In this document: one piece after another, positions 40,261 to 49,602 of the stretch | Layout of the letters: every line of letters starts with the position of its first letter | How positions within the stretch are numbered: the first letter of the stretch is position 1 | Assembly (NCBI RefSeq): GCF_032854445.1 | Contig: NC_088296.1 | Location: forward strand, 9,896,706-9,960,705 | Length of the DNA: 64,000 nucleotides | Source of the DNA: Liolophura sinensis | Taxonomy: Eukaryota; Mollusca; Polyplacophora; Chitonida; Chitonidae | Direction: 5' to 3' | Translations under genes and position numbers: made by a program | Notes under the pieces: model-generated | The model's database searches: none | Seen by the model: only the letters and a program-made list of their open reading frames with translations | Told to the model about the DNA's origin: nothing

Positions 40261-43200
40261 GCAAGTTATAGAGTGCTAGAGCTAAGACTGGGGGAACAGA
40301 TTTGACAATGAATTATTATGTAATTCTTGATACTAGACAACGGCCGATGTATACATCAATTCATTTCGTCAAGCAATCGCTATGTTACATGTAGTTTGGG
40401 GATAACGTAAAATACTGGTTGAATTTCTTTCCTGAATTTTTCTCTTTTTTTTGTTGGATTATCTCGTCTTATAATTCTACCGTGTAAAAAAATCTATCCC
40501 ATAGGTCTTAACGCAGATGATTGTGGCGGGAATTGCGGACATGGAACCTCATGTGTGAATGGGACGTATTGTGACTGTACGGAGGGATTCACTAAGCTTA
40601 CAAAGGCAACCGGAAACTCTACTGTGTTTTGTTTCCGTAAGTAAACACCATAACATGTGTTTAGTAAGTAAACACCACATGTGTTCCGTAAATAAAGACC
40701 GCAGCAAGACAGATTTAAATGTTTATTTGATTGTTGCTTTACGTCATACTGAAGAATTTGTCATCTGTACGATGGCGATCAGTTTAATGGCTGTGGAGGA
40801 AACCGGAGTTTAAAACACCCGCATTTGGCAGGTTACTTAGGAAATTTTTCACATGTGACGTACAGGCATGAACACTGTATTGGATGAAAACAACTGGTCT
40901 TCAGCCGACGTTAGACTGCGTCACCCATGCATGGCCAGTGAGAGTCGGGAAAATCACAAAAGAATTAAAATCTGTTAAAGTGTTTAACACGGCGATGTGT
41001 TTTCATCTAACTATAAAGAATACAGACCAGTATCCACAAAACTTTTTGAAGAGACCTGATTGGGAGTTTAGTTTGTATGTAGACCTAACTTAAAAACGTA
41101 TGTTGAACTAGTTGATTAGTATGTGCCTCAGTGAAGGGTATTACACGTATTATGGTGAGAGTAAACCGGAGAGAAACCGACAAGCATCTGCGGGTTGGTG
41201 GCAGAGATTCCCGGGGAGGAAGCCAGCATAGACTGGACTTGAACTCACACTGGACTACTGGCAACATCTTTTGTGAAATCATCGCTGGTTGTATTGAGGG
41301 CAGTTTACCTCCATGCGACCAATACAATAACGTAGGCTTATGTTCCCTGGAAATGCATTTAACACTCTTCTTATAAAACAGAGAAATGTGAGACTAAAGG
41401 GGAGATGTGTTCTGTCACCACCAAATGTAGACCGATTCTTTACAAGAATAAAGACGTAAAAGTGTGTGACTGTTCAGCCGGGTCAGAACGATCATCATCT
41501 ACAGGAGAATGTGTAGGTGAGAGATTATTCACATTACGTATGTGTTATGTTTAGGACACCTAGGTTAGATACACTGCAATTAACCATCACTGTAATTTTA
41601 TTACATAATTCTGCTCAGGCCATATTGCTATGGCACGTACAAGTTAATACCTTTCGTGCATTCACATAAACACAAACAAAACCCCAAACTGAGGTAAACT
41701 AACAAGATGCGGGATTTCACCGGTTTCCTGTGACAATTTGGTAACCGTCACATTGTTGTTGGTGCTTTGGTTTTGCTCTTTAAGCTGTCCTTATATTTCA
41801 CACTTTCGCATGGGGCTTTGGTGTTTGTGCTTATACATCTGTGAGAAACAAACATTCGGTTTAACTAACAATCTGCTATGAAGTCGGATTTCACCAGTTA
41901 GGTGTGACCATTTGTTAACCATCACATTCCTTTGGTTTTACTTTCTAAGCTGTCTTTATATTTCGCACGTCCGCACGAGACTTTGGTATTTTCCTGTATA
42001 TGCGTCTGTTGTAAACAAATATTTGCTTTGTCTTGGTGATGTTGGATACTCGCTATTTTCTAAATATTTGTGCGTAAAGGTAAAATGATCTGAAAATTCA
42101 AGTGTGACGTCAATTTCTCAAGGAAGCACAATGAATTTAAGGGTGTAAGTGAATCTAGATGTACTGAATCAAAGTTCCGCTAAAGGTCATTCAAATATAG
42201 ACGAGTGTGCCTCACAACTATACGTGTCGTAACAACACTGTTTGTACAAACACGGTGGGAGGGGGAGGAGGTGAGGGGACTACACATGCGCCTGTGAGGA
42301 GGAATACAGGCAGAGAGAGGATAGAGATGTGGGGTCCATTCAGTGTAAGAATGTATGAGATAATAAGGGGGAGCTATGTACACGGTAATGGAAAGGTTGT
42401 GTTGTTTTGTAGAGGGTGATCTCATTGCAACAACCGACAACAGAAAGATGACGGCGAAGAAATCTCACACTTTTTTGAATAAGCGAAGTATGTGTGGCTT
42501 GGAACTAGTGAAATGATATTACAAGGGAAATATATTTACAAAATAATTAAAGTGTTTTTGCAATCAGCCACCAATGCCCTCGAAAACTCAAGTGTCACTT
42601 CAACTGAGCATTCTGCATCTCATGCATTTTTTCTGTGTTGGTGAAGTAAGCTATCAGAACTTGTTAGTCAGTTTGTTACACAGCAGACGCAGGACTTTGT
42701 TGATTATTTCTCTCTTGTTTGACACTCTTTCTAACTTGTGCAGCCAAAGTCTCGTTCCATGGCAGCTGATCAACGCACTTGGCGAAAGTGACTGCAAGTC
42801 CGAATCAAGCTCATGTTGGTTTGTCAACAGCCTTAAATTTGGTCGTGTGTCTGCTTCTATTTACTTATAAACGCGTTCCATCCACTCACAAACCTGTTTA
42901 AACATTCTTGAATACCCCTGAATCAATTATATGCAGAGTTTAAATACGACAGTAGTCTTATACTTCATGACACCTTCATGATGCTCGCTTACTCTGCTGT
43001 TGTCTTTCATTATTTACCGTATTTATTTTCATATTTAGTTCGAACGCTTTTTATCCATGAAGGCAGATAAAGTATCTGTATTATGAGACCTGTCAGAAAT
43101 GTTAGGCTATTATATTTGATCACATTCCCTATAACACTGCCATCTGAAAACAATCTTCACAGAAAGTCATTAGACGAAAATTGAGAATCTGAACGTATGT

Positions 43201-44857
43201 GAGCTTGAGAAGTTCCTAAAGAAAAGACGTGTCATTTGTGCTTCTGGAAAAGTTTGTGACAAGTAATCAGTAGATTGACGTCAAGAAAGCTTGTCTAACA
43301 ATTTTTTCACAAATCATGTGATACAGTTGGACTGTTTTTACCTTTAACGACAAAAGATTTCCGACTCAAAACTCCCCAGTTTCAGCTTCACTCATTACGG
43401 CTACACCCCAAGCTACGGCTACAACTACGGCTACAACTATGGCTACATCTCTGGATACAACTACGGCTACAACTACGGCTACAACTACGACTACAACTCC
43501 AGCTGTATCCACATCTAGAGATACAGCCAAGGATTCCTCAGCGTTGTTGATCGGTCTGGCAGTAGGTATAGGCACAGTGGTTCTTCTGGTCGTCTTATCT
43601 GTAGTTGTTGTTTTCAGGTAAGCAATGTAATTGCCAATGTAATTGCAAAAAATTAAAGTCGCTTTCCACAGAGAAATGAATATATTGTAACTGATCGTAA
43701 AGCAACTGGGTGTGGCATAACATTGTAAACTATCCTTATCAGGACAGCAATATACCAATTTGTCATGCATATGGCGTGTACATATATTGTCTGGTAACAT
43801 TTCTTTGATCATGTGTATTATGTGATGATTTCAATCAACGTCACAAGTTATGACTGCAAAAACTAGTGTGTCGCTCACTCTAAGTCCCTTCACTTTTACC
43901 ATGAGTAAAATTGTCTTGTAACCAAATAAGGAGAATCACATTCAAAGACGTTTAAACTGGATGTAATGCCTGCGAAAGCCAATCAATGTTCACTCATAGA
44001 AATGCCCTGCGTTTGCGATCATTTTGTAATAGGCTGTACTTTTTATATTTTTGTTTTGAGTATTACGCTGAAATATCAGTTGAGAAAGTAATATGAATGT
44101 TTTTTTTGGCTTTGAACGTTTCATTCGTCATTTAGGTGGAAGCTTCCAATTGCAGATATTCCTTGTGGACATATCCAGTCAAAACTGACAATGTACCAGA
44201 AGCATTTTGATTTGCAGGACACGGAATCGTGCAAGATGTGACGCTTACGAAGACGGCGGTGTACAACCAGGACTTGCCAATTCATCGTTCCCAGTGTCCT
44301 CAGTACTACCGGATGTGTTGGCTTCCAGCACGCAGTTCCGATCCCGCACTGACGTAAGCTACGAGGAAGTGGACTTGCCGTCACAAGGAGAGCTCAATAA
44401 TGATTCACTCCATTTGTATAGCATGGCAGGAAATTTCGAGACGCTGAAACCTAGTGACAATAATGAGTACAAAGACGTGCACTGGAAGAAGAAGACTAAT
44501 GATGCTGAAGCAGTACAGCTCGCTGTGGAGAAAAACAACCTTCCAGAGACTTACCCGAGTGATTCTACATACAGTGTTTTATCTAAACCTACTGTAAAAC
44601 CCACCATTTCCGCTGCCGCCAACACCCCAGACAATTATAGCACTCTTTATGACATGAACTTAAAACCGATCAATGAAAGTCCAAACAACCTTCAACCCGG
44701 ACAGACCGGATACGGATATCCTCATGGGAACGATTACATCGAGTATGATACAACATACAGCGCTGTCAGACAAAGTAAAGACGATTTCGTAAAACAGTCA
44801 AACAATGAACAACAAGATGGTGGGGAATATGATGAACTAAAAGTCCAGAAAGTTTAA
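40182..44857 (+). CDS. EGF-domain single-pass receptor, copy B (long Tyr-motif tail)
   Basis: Five exons join in phase: 40182-40260, 40505-40636, 41382-41516, 43386-43617 and 44218-44857, giving about 405 residues. Signal peptide, two six-Cys EGF-like domains, Thr-rich stalk and membrane span match copy A. The tail is much longer (~212 residues) and rich in tyrosine motifs: VSYEEV and STYSVL fit the ITIM pattern, TTYSAV fits an ITSM-like pattern, and STLYDMN, EYKDV and GEYDELKV are further possible SH2-docking sites. Intron 1 appears to use a GC donor (gcaagt). The third EGF exon (42201 onward) is decayed and skipping it keeps the frame. A cell-surface signalling receptor, perhaps in immunity or phagocytosis, is the inference; no named family was recognised. 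Confidence 0.82.
40505..40636 (+). CDS. Receptor B exon 2: EGF-like domain 1
   Basis: 132 nt, phase 1 to 1. ADDCGGNCGHGTSCVNGTYC is identical to copy A; the C-terminal third (TKLTKATGNSTVF) differs. Confidence 0.85.
41382..41516 (+). CDS. Receptor B exon 3: EGF-like domain 2
   Basis: 135 nt, phase 1 to 1; KCETKGEMCSVTTKC then ILYKNKDVKVCDCSAGSERS, six cysteines. Confidence 0.85.
42201..42327 (+). pseudogene. Receptor B decayed EGF-like exon
   Basis: Same two frameshifts as copy A (DECASQ / TCRNNTVCTNTVGG / YTCACEEEYRQRED). In addition the 5' splice site is altered (gatgtgggg in place of gaggtgagg), so this exon has decayed further than in A. Confidence 0.75.
42992..43625 (+). other. Probable gene-conversion tract shared with 33712-34345
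   Basis: About 630 bp including intron and exon 5 are identical apart from about one base, while flanking duplicated DNA differs every 15-20 bases. Confidence 0.7.
43386..43617 (+). CDS. Receptor B exon 5: Thr-rich stalk and transmembrane segment
   Basis: 232 nt, one base different from copy A over the whole exon (C/T near 43440, ACG/ATG: Thr to Met). Phase 1 to 2. Confidence 0.85.
44218..44857 (+). CDS. Receptor B exon 6: long cytoplasmic tail
   Basis: 640 nt, acceptor tttgcag, stop TAA at 44855. Encodes RTRNRARCDAYEDGG, VSYEEVDLPS, LHLYSMAGNF, STYSVLSKPT, ISAAANTPDNYSTLYDMN, YIEYDTTYSAVRQ and EYDELKVQKV. Confidence 0.87.
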
Positions 44858-46936
44858 AAGGAACAGTTCTCAAGCATATTTAGTTTTGCATAACACCTAT
44901 TAACACAATCGTCGATTTGGCGACCACTGACGTCATGTGAATGTTGTTTTCTTCCTTCTGAAACATTCCTAACAGTGGACAGAACATGACCAGTGGTTTT
45001 TGACAAAGTTCATACCACCAAGCCCACGGTGTGAGACACTCGTACAATGACTGGCATTAACCTTACTTGTATGAACCTTTGCTGTTGTCTTAAAATATTT
45101 TTATTTTATAATATTTTGTCTACACGTATTCATTTATTACACGAGTTTGTAATGAAATATAATATAATATAATATACATAAAAGGGTGTCATTTTTAGAA
45201 GAGCCACGATAATAGTTTATTTAATTTAGTGTTTTGGTTACGCAATATAAAACGGAAGTAAATGAAATGAAGTAAAATGTCCTTTAAGGAGGCTTATATA
45301 ACTGTCAACTGCGGCATCAGGAACCGAAAAAAAGCAGTGACGTCACTGTACTAGGGAACCGACAGAAAATGACCTCTCTAACAAAGGCATGGACTTGCCC
45401 ATTTTGTGTACCACGTTAGTTTTGTGCACGCCAGTCACAGTTGTGTCTGATTCTGTTCTCTAGTATTTCAGTAATTATGATGTGTTTGACAGTCAAACCT
45501 TCCATTAAAAATGTTATGTTATGCACTATTCATCATTGTTTACTCTAATTGTTTGCTCTGGTTGAGCACTCTAGTTTTGTACTCCAGTCGTGTAATTTCT
45601 CAGATGACTAAAGCGCCGGCTCGCTGCGACAGTCAGGTCCGTAATCAAATGAGGTGGCGTGTTCGAATGCAGCTTTCGTCCTTTGGGCTGCAGTTTTAAG
45701 TCAAGAAGTTGGTTAGGTAACTGACGAAGGTCGGTGGTTTGTCTAAAACCTGGGAGGCGTCTTAAAAATGGGAAATGGCCTGTGTGTGTGCTACGCCATG
45801 GATCTCTCCGATAGCAACTTAAATCATGCTAGTGCTTAAAAAGCCAGCTCACATTAATGGACACATTATGGTGTTCTATACGGCTGTGGTAATACCAACC
45901 CTTCGACATTATCCTGTTCTATGGGGCTGTGATATTAACAGTTCATGTAAATGCATAAATAGTCGTTACTCACACACTCCATAGCACCATGGCTTAAGCA
46001 GAATTAGGTCAAGAAAAGATTGCAGTGATGTTAAACAGACGTTTATTAGACGTCACTGGTTCAGAATTACTCAAAATTCTGTGTTGTCACCACATTTAAC
46101 AGACAATCCCATTGAAGCAATGCAAAGGGACAATGCCTCGGGGAAGCTTAGCGCACCAGCGGAATCCTGGTTTATGCTTGAATGAGTTTCATGTATGCCG
46201 ACTTATGCATTACATACATTAAAGTGCACATATACATGGATACAGCTACTAACGAGTGGATCAGGTTATGGGTATGTAAATGTGAAGAACCAAAACACAG
46301 TCCTCTTTCTAGGAATCCTGACAGCAGAGTATGCTGCAGTGGCGTCGGAAGCGGTACGGCCAATCCCACCATGGCCTTACCACTTTTCAGCAAAAAAAAG
46401 ATAAAAAAAAACCCAAAATAAATAATTAAAATAAATCATAAGTAAACTCCAAACAATTTAATGACGACCAACTCTGTGCTGCACAATATTTGGAGGCGTG
46501 CATATCCTGTTTTTTTATTACAGCTGATCGATTTTCAGAATACATGCAGTACATATATACAGCCGTTTTCTCAAACAAGATTCGTGATCAGGACATCAAA
46601 CTACGTCACAGAGAGTACTGAAAATATTCAAATTCGAAAACTATTGATCACGTGACAAATTCGGTAATCAGTGCATCTCCACAGTTTACAATATAACTCA
46701 TTTTTGAACGCTTCACTTGCCACACCGTGTACTATCTGCATTCTAAATTTCAGCTCAAGCGCATAAAACCTTCAAGAAAATGACACCTAAATGCTTCCTG
46801 TCAACGGCAAAACTGCGGGAAAAGTAGGGCATGCTGAAAGTTAAAAATTGTGGAACAAAATTTCCGGAATCCATTAGACAACAAATCAGGCGGCTGATAG
46901 GCCAAAACCTAGAATCGAACTCCGACTTGACTGACT
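44858..46936. other. No gene; one dispersed-family copy and short AT repeats
   Basis: Holds the receptor B 3' flank, an ATATAAT-type run at about 45157-45177 and a copy of the dispersed repeat family at about 45890-46170 (GTAAATGCATAAATAGTCGT, GCACCATGGCTTAAGCAGAA, GACAATGCCTCGGGGAAGCT), without minisatellite expansion. Confidence 0.5.
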
Positions 46937-46950
46937 AGCGTGAGTGATAT

Positions 46951-47212
46951 TTATTGATTTATTTATTTGGTTGGTGTTTTACGCCGTATTCAGTAATATT
47001 TCACTTATACGACGGCGGCCAGCATTATGGTGGGAGGAAACCTGGCAGAGCCCGGGGGAAATCCACGACCAACCGTAGGTTGCTATCAGACCTTTCCACG
47101 TACGGTTGGAAAGGAAGCCAGCATGAGCAGGACTTGAACTTACATTGACCAGATTGGTGAGAGGCTCCTGGGTCATTACACTGCGCTAGCGCGCTAACCA
47201 ACTGAGCCACGA
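46951..47212 (-). mobile_element. Full-length SINE, family 1, with 14-bp target-site duplication
   Basis: Complete from (ATTT)n tail to tRNA-like head. Flanked by AGCGTGAGTGATAT (46937-46950) and AGCGTAAGTGATAT (47213-47226), one mismatch. Confidence 0.93.
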
Positions 47213-47226
47213 AGCGTAAGTGATAT

Positions 47227-47521
47227 AAGCCCGGTACAATGTCCCTAAACTCAATTTCGCCACGTCAATCATCTTCGCCGTTGAATTGCTCGGGACATAC
47301 CAGCGTTATATCATTGGCCAAGCCACGGTTACCGTTTAAACCTTCTTGTAATTAAGTCGGGTTGGAGAAAATTTTGGCATCACCTGCATTACCATTTAGT
47401 GTATGATAGGTTTAACAAGTCCAATAACGTAGTGGCATGATTTGCTTCAGATTCTTTACACTTATATGTTTCATATTAGAGCATATAAGTTATTGGTAGA
47501 AAATGGATATATATAGAGAGA
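47227..47521. other. Unique flank ending in a microsatellite
   Basis: No gene. The last ~25 bp (GGATATATATAGAGAGAGATA) are a degenerate AT/AG/GATA microsatellite into which the first LINE copy appears to be set. Confidence 0.6.
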
Positions 47522-47900
47522 GATAGATAGATAGAGCTTTGGAGGTCAGACGTGTTGTCAGATCGCTCCATCTGTCAGTTTTCATTTCTCTGGAATTCCA
47601 GTGATTTCTTGTGTGTTTGTGATACTCACAGATTTCTCTTGTCACGAGCTATCCATTGATATACTTTGTAGTCAGAAATTCTTTATTTTTGACTAGTTTT
47701 TTGACGTTTTGCTGTTTGGCCAGCGTGGCCGGTGGGCCAGCCCGCGCGGCTTGGCTCCGGCACCAGTTGTCGTGGCCTGTGTTGGAGGCCTATACAGGTT
47801 ACAGCATAGGACAGTGAACAAGGTCAGCTTGGCCGGTCGAGCGCCATTCATCCCGGGCTAGCAGGGCACACAAAGGCTTTTGTGAATAACAGGCAGGAAA

Positions 47901-47920
47901 TTCGTGCACTCTTGCACGAA
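47901..47920 (+). repeat. Hairpin in LINE 5' UTR (also 54036-54055 and 60167-60186)
   Basis: TTCGTGCACTCTTGCACGAA forms an 8-bp stem with a 4-nt loop in copies 1 and 3; copy 2 has one substitution (TTGGTGCA) in the left arm. Confidence 0.75.
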
Positions 47921-48030
47921 GTTTATTGGCCACTGTTCATTGATCAGTGAAGGGGTTGAGCACACAGTGCAGTACCTGACTGGCTGCCAACACAGTTGGA
48001 CGTGTCAGCCGGGTAGCGCCTTTGGGCGAG

Positions 48031-48032
<2 letters not shown>

Positions 48033-48072
<40 letters not shown>
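48033..48072 (+). repeat. Poly-T tract upstream of LINE ORF1 (also 54175-54207 and 60298-60318)
   Basis: Homopolymer of 40, 33 and 21 T in the three copies, always directly after GGGCGAGG and before the ORF1 start context. It is on the coding strand, so the element RNA would carry a U tract. Confidence 0.9.
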
Positions 48073-48073
<1 letters not shown>

Positions 48074-48083
48074 AACCAACAGA

Positions 48084-49595
48084 ATGGCTTTCCGCATTAA
48101 AAGGCCTCTTAGCCTTAAATTGCGAATTAAAGGCAATGTAAAAGCCATTGACGTTTATCATGGGTTGCAGGAACGTATCGGCAGCGGACCCAAAGTGTTG
48201 AGGGGTTTGGTCCACGTTACTGGCGATCTGTGGAATGTCACTGTTGCCAATGAGGAGGTCAAGCAAAAATTACTTAATGAAGATCTGGTACTTAATGGAG
48301 TAAACTGTCCGGTTTATGAAGTTGAGCAATCCAGAACTTTGGTGAAGGTGAAGAGCCCTTATGAGATTCCGGATGAACGGATAGGGGCTGTTCTTAAACA
48401 GTTTGGAACGGTGCACTCTGTTGAACGAGAATGCTACCTATTCGACAGAACCTTGCAAAATGGGGTTAGGAGAGTATGGATGAGCAACATTTCGTCCACC
48501 ATTCCTGAAGCCATATGGGTGGGAGCATCTTTTCGGTTACCAGTCTGGTACAGAGGGCAGGTGCGAGCTTGTCACCTGTGCCAGGCGACAGACCACCTAA
48601 AAAATGACTGCCCGCTGAGAAACAAATGTTTGATTTGCAAGCAAGAAGGTCATTTTCAAAAGAATTGTCCTCAAGATCTGGACACTGAGAGTAGCGACAA
48701 TGGGACAAGTAGTGGAGATGAAGATGACATCGCAGTTGCGATGGATCATAATGGTAATAAGGACGACGAGGATATGAATAATGATGATCATGACAATGAG
48801 CAGGGAGATAATGACGGAAAGGATGACAGTGATGATGACACGGATGATAGTAATGAGGCTGAGGATGATTGTGAAATGGTGAATGGGGATACGGATGGTG
48901 GACAGGACAGTAGCAATGATGTAGTGGGTAATGATGATAAAAATGAGATGAATGAGGCAGAGGACGGGAATGATAAAGATGCTATGGATAATGGTAAGGA
49001 CGGGCAGGAGGGTGGTAGGAATGAAGAGGGTAAAGAGGAGGAAAATGATGTGGACAACAATGTAGATAATGGTACTTCATCAGTTTCTAGCCAGGTCAAA
49101 CAGGAGGAAGTATCGTTGAGTTTCACTGAACCGTTGGTTCCGTACAGCTCGACCGGTCAGTCTCCCGAGCAGGACTCTTCACAAGACTTGTGGAGTCAAT
49201 CATTTACCTTTTCACAGCCAATTGCAAAACAAGATATAAATGAGTCCTTATGGAGCACCGCTTCAGAGGCCATTTTTGTAGACACCTCAAAAGACCAAGT
49301 TAGCGGCATTGAAGCCTCTGGATCGGTTATCCCCATGGACGACACGACGTCGGAAATGGAGGATTCCGTTCCGGGAGAAGACCTAGACGAGTCAATGCCG
49401 GCATACGCTAACGATCAAGGCGAGGTTTTAGTTCCTGTCTCCACTTCTTTAGGAGTCCATTATCGGACCATGCGCCGCGACTCAAAAATTGAGAAAGTCA
49501 GGAAACAGAGGAAAGTCATTTACCTGTCCCAGGAGGACTTTGCTGCACGCAAGGCTGCCCTGTACAAGAAGTCGAGAAAAACAAAACTTAAATAG
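48084..49595 (+). CDS. LINE copy 1 ORF1 protein (zinc-knuckle, nucleic-acid binding)
   Basis: 503 residues. The N-terminal ~160 residues look like the folded ORF1 region of Tx1-type LINEs (KVLRGLVHVTGDLWNV... SPYEIPDERIG). Two CCHC knuckles follow: C163-C166-H171-C176 and C182-C185-H190-C195. Residues ~200-330 are very rich in Asp, Glu and Asn; the C-terminus is basic (KVRKQRKVIYLSQEDF... KKSRKTKLK). ORF1 proteins coat the element RNA and form the RNP; the role here is by family. The ATG lies 11 nt after the poly-T tract. Confidence 0.93.
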   Translation: MAFRIKRPLSLKLRIKGNVKAIDVYHGLQERIGSGPKVLRGLVHVTGDLWNVTVANEEVKQKLLNEDLVLNGVNCPVYEVEQSRTLVKVKSPYEIPDERIGAVLKQFGTVHSVERECYLFDRTLQNGVRRVWMSNISSTIPEAIWVGASFRLPVWYRGQVRACHLCQATDHLKNDCPLRNKCLICKQEGHFQKNCPQDLDTESSDNGTSSGDEDDIAVAMDHNGNKDDEDMNNDDHDNEQGDNDGKDDSDDDTDDSNEAEDDCEMVNGDTDGGQDSSNDVVGNDDKNEMNEAEDGNDKDAMDNGKDGQEGGRNEEGKEEENDVDNNVDNGTSSVSSQVKQEEVSLSFTEPLVPYSSTGQSPEQDSSQDLWSQSFTFSQPIAKQDINESLWSTASEAIFVDTSKDQVSGIEASGSVIPMDDTTSEMEDSVPGEDLDESMPAYANDQGEVLVPVSTSLGVHYRTMRRDSKIEKVRKQRKVIYLSQEDFAARKAALYKKSRKTKLK

Positions 49596-49602
49596 ATCCA
49601 TA

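Larger units (their letters stand above)
38475..44857 (+). repeat. Segmental duplication unit B (receptor gene copy B)
   Basis: Direct repeat of unit A (28490-35204). Similarity is roughly 90% by eye through most of it, near 100% at 42992-43625, and ends inside exon 6. Confidence 0.92.

Noticed and set aside
33270-42870. Open frames of about 100 codons present in both receptor introns (33270-33590 and 42574-42870)
   Set aside because: They are shared only because the intron is duplicated; differences between them are mainly amino-acid changing and there is no splice or domain support.
48788-49126. Minus-strand Ser/Leu-rich open frame inside LINE ORF1
   Set aside because: Antisense of the Asp/Glu/Asn-rich acidic region; it appears in all three copies for that reason.
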